Shown here one piece after another: positions 1 through 7,738 of a DNA stretch of 64,000 bases. The DNA is from Hafnia paralvei ATCC 29927 (GTDB lineage: Bacteria; Pseudomonadota; Gammaproteobacteria; Enterobacterales; Enterobacteriaceae). The stretch covers positions 248,001 through 312,000 of the forward strand of contig NZ_LXET01000054.1 of NCBI RefSeq assembly GCF_001655005.1. Reading direction: 5' to 3'. The notes beneath the pieces were generated by a model. That model saw only the letters and a list, made by a program, of their open reading frames with translations. It searched no databases and had not been told where the DNA came from. A program made the translations under genes and the position numbers. Within the stretch, counting starts at the first letter, position 1, and each line of letters begins with the position of its first letter.

Positions 1-1
1 T

Positions 2-55
2 ACCACGCTGGATTCTCAGCGTCAGGCTCTGTTGAAAGAGCTGCCAAAGGCGTAA
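2..55 (+). CDS. C-terminal fragment of an unidentified protein
   Basis: An open frame enters from the left edge and ends at a TAA at 53-55, giving a 17-residue tail ending LLKELPKA. It is followed 13 bases later by a strong bidirectional hairpin terminator, as expected for a real gene end convergent with opgC. The fragment is too short to identify. E. coli has clsC convergent with opgC, but this tail does not match the ClsC C terminus as I remember it. Confidence 0.5.
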   Translation, partial: TTLDSQRQALLKELPKA

Positions 56-68
56 TCGACAAAAATAA

Positions 69-92
69 TTTGCCAGCCGTTTGGCTGGCAAA
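69..92. terminator. Bidirectional Rho-independent terminator
   Basis: A perfect 10-bp stem (69-78 pairs with 83-92) with a 4-base loop, flanked by an A-run on the left and AATTAAT on the right. It sits between the end of the upstream plus-strand gene and the stop codon of opgC at 97, so it can serve both converging genes. Confidence 0.8.
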
Positions 93-96
93 TTAA

Positions 97-1227
97 TCAT
101 TTCACTGAATTCACGACGGGTTTCTGCGGCTTACCTGAAAACAGGTAGCGCAGCAGCGGTACGCGCCGGTGGATTTCATATAGCATCAGCGAGCCCAACA
201 CCACCAGCGTGACGCCAACAGCGAAGCCAAGCAGAGGTTGGGGATGTACATTCTCCATCAGGCTTCCGTAGATAATCGTGAGTGGGTGGTGTACCAGATA
301 GATAAACAGCGATGCTCCCACGAAGTACGTCACCCCACGCGATTCCCTATTCAGCAGTCGATGTCCCAGAGTTAACACGACCTTTGTCATGGTGAGACCA
401 ATGATGAATATCAGGCAAAACTGCACGCTGAGCTGTAGCGGCGCAAATACCTGAGTATTTTCATTGAGCAAATACAGCCCGACCGATGCCGCAGCAATCA
501 GACCGTCAATGAATGACACTCGAGTGATATTTTCTTTATGTTTGATATGGACAAACGCCACTGCACCGAGCAGGTAAAACGGGAAGTACATCAGCGTATT
601 AACCACTAAAAAGTTAAACAGTGCAGAGCCTGTAACTGTCGGCATTAACGTTGCAGAAAGCTTATGTAGCAGGGCAAAACCGACGCCAAGAGCAATAAAA
701 ATCGGTAACAATGCCCCAGTGGAGACTTTGCTCCATAGCGCACGATTGACGATGGCGTTGAGCAGCGGGGCGCTTATCACTGTCAGCAGGCTTAGCGTAA
801 GCAAAAACCATAGATGCGAAACTAAATACCACACGCAGATGTTAGCCTTTTGCCACAGGTCGGCTTGCGCCCAATCACTGATCCCGGTGGTGTGATGCAA
901 GATGAACCAAAACTGTGGCAGCGTGATAAGAACCATCGCCGTGGCCATCGGAATGAGCAGTCGGGTCAGGCGAACATTCAGCCACTTTTTCAACGGATAG
1001 CGCTGGTACAGCATGCAAGAAAAATAGCCGGAAATGACAAAAAACACCTGCATGCGGAATGCATGAATGAAGTCATTAAACAAACTTAATGGCAGGCTTT
1101 CTGGCATGCTGTTGACCACCCAATGGTGAGCCGAATAGACCAGTGAAACGTGGAAAGGTATCCCCAACAACATGAGCGTGGCGCGGATATAATCTAGATA
1201 GTGTTCTCGTTGGATAGTTTTAGCCAA
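97..1227 (-). CDS. opgC: Glucans biosynthesis protein C (OPG succinyltransferase)
   Basis: A 376-residue polytopic inner-membrane acyltransferase (acyltransferase_3 family) that adds succinyl groups to osmoregulated periplasmic glucans. The sequence matches E. coli MdoC/OpgC closely through the N-terminal DYIRATLMLLGIPFH segment, the FRMQVFFVISGYFS segment near residue 60, and the C-terminal VTYFVGASLFIYLVHHPLT and YEIHRRVPLLRYLFSGKP motifs. About ten hydrophobic segments are visible. In E. coli it is divergent from opgGH; here its upstream neighbour is yihW, so the glucan genes are not linked. The gene ends on the terminator at 69-92. Confidence 0.93.
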   Translation of the reverse strand: MAKTIQREHYLDYIRATLMLLGIPFHVSLVYSAHHWVVNSMPESLPLSLFNDFIHAFRMQVFFVISGYFSCMLYQRYPLKKWLNVRLTRLLIPMATAMVLITLPQFWFILHHTTGISDWAQADLWQKANICVWYLVSHLWFLLTLSLLTVISAPLLNAIVNRALWSKVSTGALLPIFIALGVGFALLHKLSATLMPTVTGSALFNFLVVNTLMYFPFYLLGAVAFVHIKHKENITRVSFIDGLIAAASVGLYLLNENTQVFAPLQLSVQFCLIFIIGLTMTKVVLTLGHRLLNRESRGVTYFVGASLFIYLVHHPLTIIYGSLMENVHPQPLLGFAVGVTLVVLGSLMLYEIHRRVPLLRYLFSGKPQKPVVNSVK

Positions 1228-1292
1228 TGCGTTGTACCCAAAAATCCTGTCAGATAAGCATTAAAGTGGCGTAACTCTAGGGAGATAATGAA

Positions 1293-1311
1293 CGTCGGGC
1301 AAGTGCCGACG
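1293..1311. terminator. Small hairpin between yihW and opgC
   Basis: CGTCGG (1293-1298) pairs with CCGACG (1306-1311) around a 7-base loop, about 60 bases downstream of the yihW stop and upstream of opgC. A T-run follows on the plus strand but not on the minus strand, so it is not a canonical terminator for yihW. It could be an RNA-processing or attenuation hairpin. Confidence 0.35.
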
Positions 1312-1368
1312 CACATTTTTGGATTAATCTGCACATAAGCGTAGCTTAAATAAGAATTGCTAGCAGAT

Positions 1369-2169
1369 TTAAAGCGTTGGCTCCTGTTGAGCTGAGGAGG
1401 TAACGACTAATTCTACTTGCTGTTGTTGCAGCAAAGCACTGAGCGCAGCAGGAGGTTCATCGTCTGTAAATAAGGCGGTCGCTTTCCCCACATTGCCGAT
1501 TTCCACCGCCGCAGATGCATGGAACTTGGTATGGTCGGCTGCAAGTAAAATATGCCGTGAATGCGCCATCATTGCTTTGACTACGGTGGTTTCGTTCACA
1601 TCAAAATCTAACAGGCTACCATCCGCTTCTATGGCTCCCATGCTGGTAATCAGATAGTCGGCGCGAAATCCTTCCACAAAGGAGACGGCACTCGGGCCAA
1701 TAATGCCGCCGTTATGAGGTCGCAGAGTACCGCCGGGAACCATCACTTCGAACTCCGTATTTTTATACAGAATATGCGCGACTCGCAGACTGTTAGTGAT
1801 AATGCGTAAATGGCTGTGGTTCATCAGGGCACGAGCGATATGCTCTACGGTCGTGCCAATGGTGATAAATACCGTGGAGCGATCGGGAATATAGTCGGCG
1901 ATGGCCTCGGCTATCGCCATTTTTTCATTGGTATAAGAGATCTCTCGTTGCTCAAAGGCGGTGTTTACCACGCTTGAAGCACGTCCCGCGCCACCATGAT
2001 GACGTGAGATCAGTCCCTGATCGCTGAGCTTGCGAATGTCTCTACGTACGGTTTGCGTTGAAACATCTAAAAGTTGTGCCAGTTCATCAATGTTCATATA
2101 TCCACGCTGAGCGATCAATTGGATCAACTGATCGTGGCGTGGATTACCCGTTAATTCGGTCAGACTCAT
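1369..2169 (-). CDS. csqR: DeoR-family regulator of sulfoquinovose catabolism (CsqR/YihW)
   Basis: A 266-residue DeoR-family repressor almost colinear with E. coli YihW (CsqR), which represses the yih genes and is relieved by SQ-related ligands. The helix-turn-helix lies at about residues 25-60 (DELAQLLDVSTQTVRRDIRK), followed by the sugar-phosphate sensor domain (ITIGTTVEHIARAL and the LITSMGAIEADG region). It lies 37 bases downstream of yihV on the same strand, so the two probably share a transcript. Its likely operator is the yihV-yihU divergent region. The C terminus is a few residues longer than I recall for E. coli and diverges there. Confidence 0.93.
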   Translation of the reverse strand: MSLTELTGNPRHDQLIQLIAQRGYMNIDELAQLLDVSTQTVRRDIRKLSDQGLISRHHGGAGRASSVVNTAFEQREISYTNEKMAIAEAIADYIPDRSTVFITIGTTVEHIARALMNHSHLRIITNSLRVAHILYKNTEFEVMVPGGTLRPHNGGIIGPSAVSFVEGFRADYLITSMGAIEADGSLLDFDVNETTVVKAMMAHSRHILLAADHTKFHASAAVEIGNVGKATALFTDDEPPAALSALLQQQQVELVVTSSAQQEPTL

Positions 2170-2206
2170 GTTTATTTCTCTTCAATGGGTCATGTTGTTG
2201 ATCATT

Positions 2207-3103
2207 TTATACAAAACGAGTGAGGAAAGAGTCAGTTTGATCACAATCAGGGATGCCAGCTCGCCCACCTGGTTGGGTACATTTGAGTGCCGCCACGGCG
2301 TTAGCATAGCGTACTGAGGCAGCAATATCTGGTTGACGGCCTAGCGCCACGGCGAGTGCTCCGTGGAAAACATCGCCAGCGCCAGTGGTATCGACGACTT
2401 CAACGTGAAATCCCGCCTGATGCTGCAACTGCCCGTGCTGCAGCCAAAAACATCCTTTCTTACCTTGAGTGACATAAACTTGAGCATTTGTGTCATTTTC
2501 TGCCATCTGCAATGCGCGTTGGATATCATTTTCGCCTGTCATGCGTTGTAATCCGGGCTCAGAAAATGCTGCGTGGTCTGCTAACGCCACCAGTGGGCGG
2601 ATATCCTGCGGTGTGACATCTGCATCGAGTAAGGTGGCAACTCCCGCTTGTTTTGCCAGCGTGAAAGCCGTCAACGTGCCCTGATGCCAGCGCACATCGG
2701 CAAGAACCATATCGTATTGGCTGAAGTCTATTGCCGTTAGCCACTGGGCATCATTAGGCAAGTCAGGGCTTGGATGATTGATGATGATACGCTCTCCATA
2801 AGCATCAACCAAGATGGCTGACTGAGACGATCTGGCCTGCGAATAACGCTGAGTGAACGCTGTGTTTACACCGTAAGACTCAAGTTCATTGAGTAGTGTA
2901 TCTCCCGTCGCGTCGTCACCGACACGGCCTATAAAATCAACGTTAGCGCCCAGTCGTGCCGCTGCGACAGCCGCCGTTGCTGCTGGGCCACCTCCTATTT
3001 CTCGATAATCATGAGCTACGTATTTCCCACCACCTGTAGGTAATTTGTCGACGTAATACAACCTGTCCAGTACTGCAATTCCTACGCATGCAATTCGAGT
3101 CAT
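2207..3103 (-). CDS. yihV: 6-deoxy-6-sulfofructose kinase
   Basis: A 298-residue PfkB-family sugar kinase that phosphorylates 6-deoxy-6-sulfofructose (SF) to SF 1-phosphate in cytoplasmic sulfoglycolysis. The PfkB glycine-rich signature GGGPAATAAVAAARLG is near residue 38, and the catalytic DTTGAGDVFHGAL motif near residue 240 contains the general-base aspartate. Identity to E. coli YihV is high throughout, including the C-terminal GGRAGIPDCDQT segment. It is divergent from yihU and followed by yihW. The native YihV-type kinase is kept although the isomerase before it and the aldolase after it in the pathway are not E. coli types. Confidence 0.94.
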   Translation of the reverse strand: MTRIACVGIAVLDRLYYVDKLPTGGGKYVAHDYREIGGGPAATAAVAAARLGANVDFIGRVGDDATGDTLLNELESYGVNTAFTQRYSQARSSQSAILVDAYGERIIINHPSPDLPNDAQWLTAIDFSQYDMVLADVRWHQGTLTAFTLAKQAGVATLLDADVTPQDIRPLVALADHAAFSEPGLQRMTGENDIQRALQMAENDTNAQVYVTQGKKGCFWLQHGQLQHQAGFHVEVVDTTGAGDVFHGALAVALGRQPDIAASVRYANAVAALKCTQPGGRAGIPDCDQTDSFLTRFV

Positions 3104-3393
3104 GACTTATTCCTCTAAAGTGTTAATTCCCTTTCCGCACCCCGGTGCATTCCGAACTTATTTATCTTTGCACGGCTCTCTCTGACGAGAAGCGTTGGAT
3201 TGGGAGGTTGCACGATCCATCACTGATTATCAGTAAAACCAGCCTTCGATCACGATGCCGCTATTTTAATTCTCCCAAATGTTAAAAGAGTGATGGCTGT
3301 CAATTTTTTGACCATAAATTACAAATACGATCAAAAACAGACAAAATATTCCATCAATGAACTCAAAGTGACATTGAATGACAGGAGAGTGAA
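3104..3393. promoter_or_regulatory. Divergent promoter and operator region between yihV and yihU
   Basis: A 290-base AT-rich intergenic region that must hold promoters for yihVW (left) and the yihU-ompL operon (right). An interrupted inverted repeat, TTTTTGA at 3305-3311 and TCAAAAA at 3331-3337 (19-base gap), is a reasonable candidate CsqR operator. A good ribosome-binding site (AGGAG) precedes yihU. I see no convincing CRP site. Operator assignment is inference. Confidence 0.5.
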
Positions 3394-4278
3394 ATGGCAA
3401 AGATCGCTTTTATCGGGTTAGGACAAATGGGGCTGCCTATGGCCAATAACCTGCTTAAGCAGGGGCATCAGCTAAGTGTGTTTGATATCAGTACTCAAGC
3501 GATGGTGCAGTTAGTAGGCAAAGGTGCGCGGGCATGTCATAGCCCAGCGGATGCAGCGCAGAACGTGGAGTTCGTTATCACCATGCTGCCAAACGGCGAT
3601 TTGGTGCGAGAGGTGTTATTCGGTGCTGAGGGTATCTGCACCACGCTTTTACCATCGGCATTGGTGATTGATATGTCCACCATTCATCCGCTGCAAACGG
3701 ACAAATTGATTGCTGAGATGAAGGATCGCGGTTTCAGCATGATGGATGCCCCCGTTGGACGCACCTCAGATCACGCAATCGCAGGTACCTTGCTGATTCT
3801 GGCCGGTGGTACTTCAGAGCAGGTGGAGTATGCAACTCCAGTATTGATGGGGATGGGTTCTGAGCTGATCAACGCTGGTGGGCCAGGGATGGGGATTCGC
3901 GTCAAGTTAATAAACAACTATATGAGCATCGCTTTGAATGCACTTTCTGCCGAAGCCGCGGTGCTGTGTGAGGCGCTAGGGCTATCGTTTGATGTGGCGC
4001 TGAAGGTGATGAGTGGCACACCAGCAGGCAAAGGCCACTTCACTACGTCATGGCCAAATAAGGTACTTAAGGGAGATCTCACACCTGCTTTCATGATCGA
4101 TTTGGCTCACAAAGATCTGGGGATCGCGCTTGATGTCGCGAATCAACTGCATGTCTCGATGCCAATGGGGGCCGCTTCACGTGAGGTTTATAGCCAAGCG
4201 AGAGCCAGCGGGAGAGGCCGTCAGGATTGGACCGCTATTCTGGAACAGGTGCGAGCAGCATCAGGCCTGAAAAAATAA
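3394..4278 (+). CDS. yihU: 3-sulfolactaldehyde reductase
   Basis: A 294-residue beta-hydroxyacid dehydrogenase that reduces 3-sulfolactaldehyde (SLA) with NADH to 2,3-dihydroxypropane-1-sulfonate (DHPS), the excreted C3 product of sulfoglycolysis. The N-terminal Rossmann motif GLGQMG (residues 8-13) and the catalytic lysine K171 in the IRVKLINNYMS motif are present, as is the GAASREVYSQARASGRG C-terminal region typical of E. coli YihU. It is the first gene of a seven-gene plus-strand operon whose next member, 62 bases on, is an aldolase. Confidence 0.95.
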   Translation: MAKIAFIGLGQMGLPMANNLLKQGHQLSVFDISTQAMVQLVGKGARACHSPADAAQNVEFVITMLPNGDLVREVLFGAEGICTTLLPSALVIDMSTIHPLQTDKLIAEMKDRGFSMMDAPVGRTSDHAIAGTLLILAGGTSEQVEYATPVLMGMGSELINAGGPGMGIRVKLINNYMSIALNALSAEAAVLCEALGLSFDVALKVMSGTPAGKGHFTTSWPNKVLKGDLTPAFMIDLAHKDLGIALDVANQLHVSMPMGAASREVYSQARASGRGRQDWTAILEQVRAASGLKK

Positions 4279-4340
4279 TCGTAATTCGTTTATTTTCAAA
4301 TAATTAAGGGGCTGATGCTCAGCTCAAAAGGGAGAAGAAA

Positions 4341-5204
4341 ATGCCTTATGTATCCGGTAAAACCATGATCCAACAGGCGTGGAAACACGGCTATGCCATT
4401 GGCGCATTTAGCGCTCACAACGCAGAAACGGTGCGTGCCATTTTACTGGCGGCACAGGAAGAACAATCACCGGTCATGATTCAGGTCGGACAAAAAGTGA
4501 TTAGCGTGATGGGGCTAAAACCGATGAAAGAGATCATCGATGCTTTTATGCACGATATCACGGTGCCAGTTTGTATCCATTTGGATCATAGCCGCAGTTT
4601 TGAGCAAACCATGCAGGCAATCCAGTGTGGTTTCCAGTCGGTCATGTTCGATGGTTCTCATTTGTCCTTTGAGGAGAACGTCCGTATTACCCGTGCGGCA
4701 TCGGAGGTTGCCCATGCGCTAAACATCGGCATGGAAGGTGAAATTGGCAAAATTGGTGGCACCGAAGATGATATTTCCGTGGATGAAAAAGATGCGCTAA
4801 TCACGAGCTGCGATGAGGCACTGCGTTTCTCCGAAGGGACTGATGTGGATTATTTAGCGGTCTCTATCGGCACCGCGCATGGCGTCTACAAACAGGAGCC
4901 TAAACTCGCATTTGGACGCCTGCAAGAAATTCGTGAAATCGTGAAAAAACCGATTGTGTTACATGGTGGCTCAGGCGTTCCTGACGATCAAATTCGCCAA
5001 GCTATTGCATTAGGTGTTGCCAAAGTCAACGTCGATACTGAGCTGCGTCAGGCCTTTACCCAAGGGCTTTGCGAAGTATTAACCAACGATCCTGAAGAGT
5101 ATGCGCTGGCTGTCTCTCTGGGTCATGGACGTGACGTGATGAAAGAAAAAGTAATCGAAAAAATCCGCTTATTTGGCAGCAATGGCAAAGCGTTGCAATT
5201 CTGA
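4341..5204 (+). CDS. Class II (zinc) aldolase, proposed SF-1-phosphate aldolase
   Basis: A 287-residue class II fructose-bisphosphate/tagatose-bisphosphate aldolase relative (FbaA/GatY/KbaY/IolJ group). Metal and catalytic residues are visible: D82-H83 in HLDHS, E134 in EGEIG, H180 in GTAHG, H208 in LHGGSG, and the phosphate-binding stretch around residues 226-232. In this cluster the missing activity is cleavage of SF 1-phosphate to DHAP and sulfolactaldehyde, which E. coli does with the unrelated class I enzyme YihT. I infer that role from context. Class II SF-1-P aldolases are known in other sulfo-EMP variants. A generic ketose-bisphosphate aldolase role cannot be excluded from sequence alone. 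Confidence 0.85.
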   Translation: MPYVSGKTMIQQAWKHGYAIGAFSAHNAETVRAILLAAQEEQSPVMIQVGQKVISVMGLKPMKEIIDAFMHDITVPVCIHLDHSRSFEQTMQAIQCGFQSVMFDGSHLSFEENVRITRAASEVAHALNIGMEGEIGKIGGTEDDISVDEKDALITSCDEALRFSEGTDVDYLAVSIGTAHGVYKQEPKLAFGRLQEIREIVKKPIVLHGGSGVPDDQIRQAIALGVAKVNVDTELRQAFTQGLCEVLTNDPEEYALAVSLGHGRDVMKEKVIEKIRLFGSNGKALQF

Positions 5205-5227
5205 ATATTCATTAAAGGATTAAGAAC

Positions 5228-6271
5228 ATGACGACCATTCAACGCCAGCATTTTGGCGAACACCTAGGGCAAACCGTTTCTCTTTTCACATTAAGCAATA
5301 GCCAAGGTATGCGCCTGTGTGTCACGGATTATGGATGTATTGTGACTCAGCTCTGGGCTCCCAACCGAGATGGAAAATCAGAAGACGTGGTGATGGGGTT
5401 TGATGATTTGGCTTCTTATCAGGCGGGTCATCCATTTTTTGGTGCTATTGCCGGACGATGCGCCAACCGCATTGCTGGGGGACGTTTCAAAATTGACGGG
5501 CAAGAGTATCTGCTTGCTACCAATGAAGCGCCGACTGGACAGCATTTGCACGGTGGTATCCGTGGTTTTGATAAGTATGTCTGGCAAGCGCAGGAAGATG
5601 GCGACGGTGTGATTTTTAGCCGTACCTCCGTGGATGGAGAAGAAGGCTATCCGGGAAATCTCACGGTGTGTCATCGCATCGGTCTTACTGATGACAACGT
5701 GGTGACGTTCGAGTTTGAAGCGCAAACGGATAAACCGACGCTGGTGAATCTGGTGAACCATAGCCACTACAACCTACGCGGCCATACTCACCTTATCCAC
5801 GATCAACAGCTCAAAATCGATGCCGACTTCATGACGCCGGTCGATGAATCCACCATGTTGCCGACAGGAGAGATTGTTCGAGTTGCCGGTACGGCGTTTG
5901 ATTTTCGCAATGCTCGTCGCTTAGGGGATGCGATGCAACAGCGTGCGGCACAGGACTTCGATATGAATTATGTCTTGAAGCCAACCGACACTGACTTACA
6001 TCCGGCAGCCACGATGATTTGCCCACACAGTGGTCGTGTTATGGAGGTACATACCACGCTACCAGGTGTGCAGTTCTACAATGCATTCAAGCTTTCTAAC
6101 AAGGTTTGGAATGGGAAAGAAGGGCACCGTTATCAGGCATTCTCCGGGATTTGCCTTGAGACACAAGCATTCCCAGACAGCATTCATTTTCCTCATTTTA
6201 GCAACGTTGTTTTGCGCCCAGGGCAAACATATGCCAGCCGCACCGAGCATCGTTTTCGCGTTATTGCTTAA
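5228..6271 (+). CDS. Aldose 1-epimerase (GalM-type), proposed sulfoquinovose mutarotase
   Basis: A 347-residue galactose-mutarotase-fold protein. GalM-type landmarks are present: the early AGRCANRI segment near 75-82, H108 in HLHGG, the NHSHYNL motif around 177-183 with its catalytic histidine, and the C-terminal CLETQ glutamate motif near residue 314. It would interconvert the SQ anomers released by YihQ before isomerisation. E. coli fills this slot with YihR, which is shorter (about 308 residues) and, as I recall, from another mutarotase subgroup, so this may also be a replacement rather than an orthologue. It sits 23 bases after the aldolase and 26 before the isomerase. Confidence 0.85.
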   Translation: MTTIQRQHFGEHLGQTVSLFTLSNSQGMRLCVTDYGCIVTQLWAPNRDGKSEDVVMGFDDLASYQAGHPFFGAIAGRCANRIAGGRFKIDGQEYLLATNEAPTGQHLHGGIRGFDKYVWQAQEDGDGVIFSRTSVDGEEGYPGNLTVCHRIGLTDDNVVTFEFEAQTDKPTLVNLVNHSHYNLRGHTHLIHDQQLKIDADFMTPVDESTMLPTGEIVRVAGTAFDFRNARRLGDAMQQRAAQDFDMNYVLKPTDTDLHPAATMICPHSGRVMEVHTTLPGVQFYNAFKLSNKVWNGKEGHRYQAFSGICLETQAFPDSIHFPHFSNVVLRPGQTYASRTEHRFRVIA

Positions 6272-6297
6272 ATAAATTAATTACTGGAAGCAACATC

Positions 6298-7644
6298 ATG
6301 TCAAATAAAGCAAAAGTCGGCGTTTTAGCGTTAGGACGTAATACCTTTGATGTGCCCTATGCCCAGGAAATGTTACAGCAGGCGTGGCATTCACTGGCAT
6401 TGATGGATCTCGAGCTGGTGGGGGAGCCGGAGCTGCAGTTCGATGTTGAGTCAGCGCTGAAGGCATTACCCGCGCTGAAGCAGGCCGATCTTGATCTGCT
6501 GCTGATTTTACAGGTGACGTTCACCGATGCTTCGTTAACCACCGAAGTGATCCGCGATTTCCCAGTTCCAACCGCGATGTGGTCGTTTCCGGAAGCGCGT
6601 ACCGGTGGGCGTCTGCGTCTAAATTCATTTTGTGGCGTGAATCTGGCTTGTCATGCCCTCAGCCGTGAAGGAATCAAGGTTCAAACGATTCACGGTGCGC
6701 CAGATGATGCGAGTGCGATAAATGAATTGCAACAACTAGCACAGGCGGCGGCAATCGTACGTCGCTTCAAGCAGACCAAGGTGATGGTTATTGGCGAGCA
6801 CCCATTGGGTTTTGACGCTTGTAACTACAACCAGCAACAGCTTGAACAGCACTTCGGTGTTCAGGTCGCCCGTCAGCCGGTGTTGTCATTTATTGATGAA
6901 GTTAAAGCGCTACCTGATAGCGTGGCAGATGCCCCCTATGCACGCCGTGCAAAAGATTTCCCTAATCTCGGGGAAATGGATCAGGACGCGACGCGTAAAA
7001 CCCTTAAAGTCTATTCCGCCCTGCAAGCTAAAGCCTTGCGTGAAGGTTATTCCGGCATTGCAGTGCGCTGCTGGCCAGACTTTTTCACCGATTACGGCTG
7101 TGCGGCCTGTGGTGCGCTAGCGCTGATGAATGAAGACAAAGTGCCGTGTGGCTGTGAAGCCGATATGTTCGGCGTCCTTTCTTCACTGATGGCTCAGTGG
7201 GCATCTGGGAATGCTGCGTTTAACACGGATTTGGTAGACATCGACCCACAAAATAACAGCGTTGTGTTCTGGCACTGTGGGCAGGCACCTATCGAAATGG
7301 CCGACCGTGATGGTCCCGTTCAGGCCACCATTCATTCTAACCGTAAGTTACCGCTGCTGTCTGAGTTTGCGCTCAAACCTGGACGTATCACCTTATGTCG
7401 CATCACACAGGGCGAGGGGAAATTACGCCTGATGTTGGCCGGTGGTGAAATGATCAAAGCGCCGTTGGCCTTCTCTGGGACCGCTGGCACCGCTCGCTTG
7501 GATGTTGATGCCGATGTTTATCGCAAGCGTTTGATCGACGCTGGAATGGAACATCACACGTCGCTGGTCTACGGCGAGCACCGTCCTCTGCTACGTAAAG
7601 TGGCGCAGTTGCTCAATCTTGAGGTTGTTGAACTGAGCGAGTAA
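6298..7644 (+). CDS. Fucose/arabinose isomerase-like protein, proposed sulfoquinovose isomerase
   Basis: A 448-residue member of the L-fucose/L-arabinose isomerase-like superfamily, seen in the RTGGRLRLNSFCG segment near residue 105 and the C-terminal YGCAACGALA and CGCEADMFGVLSSL motifs near 270-300, whose acidic residues would bind the divalent metal. The pathway needs an SQ to sulfofructose isomerase, and YihS (AGE/cupin-like fold) is absent, so this is the natural candidate. Fucose-isomerase-like SQ isomerases (SqvD/SftI) are known from the Bacillus sulfo-transaldolase pathway. It lies only 9 kb from genuine fucI but is clearly a separate, shorter family member. Confidence 0.8.
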   Translation: MSNKAKVGVLALGRNTFDVPYAQEMLQQAWHSLALMDLELVGEPELQFDVESALKALPALKQADLDLLLILQVTFTDASLTTEVIRDFPVPTAMWSFPEARTGGRLRLNSFCGVNLACHALSREGIKVQTIHGAPDDASAINELQQLAQAAAIVRRFKQTKVMVIGEHPLGFDACNYNQQQLEQHFGVQVARQPVLSFIDEVKALPDSVADAPYARRAKDFPNLGEMDQDATRKTLKVYSALQAKALREGYSGIAVRCWPDFFTDYGCAACGALALMNEDKVPCGCEADMFGVLSSLMAQWASGNAAFNTDLVDIDPQNNSVVFWHCGQAPIEMADRDGPVQATIHSNRKLPLLSEFALKPGRITLCRITQGEGKLRLMLAGGEMIKAPLAFSGTAGTARLDVDADVYRKRLIDAGMEHHTSLVYGEHRPLLRKVAQLLNLEVVELSE

Positions 7645-7672
7645 GCGCTCTTTTTCTCAATTGGGATAAGCC

Positions 7673-7692
7673 CCTTCTCTAAGAAGAGAAGG
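7673..7692 (+). other. Intra-operon hairpin upstream of yihQ
   Basis: CCTTCTCT (7673-7680) pairs with AGAGAAGG (7685-7692) around a 4-base loop, in the 94-base gap between the isomerase gene and yihQ. No T-run follows, so it is more likely an mRNA stability or processing element than a terminator. Confidence 0.45.
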
Positions 7693-7738
7693 ATTGGTCA
7701 GCTTGTCTAGAATTCTCAATCCTTTATGGAGATCTACC

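Noticed and set aside
5378..5767. 129-residue minus-strand ORF inside the mutarotase gene
   Set aside because: Antisense shadow of a well-supported enzyme gene.
6298..7644. Calling this gene a second fucI or araA
   Set aside because: It is about 150 residues shorter than FucI and lies inside the SQ operon; only superfamily-level similarity is seen.
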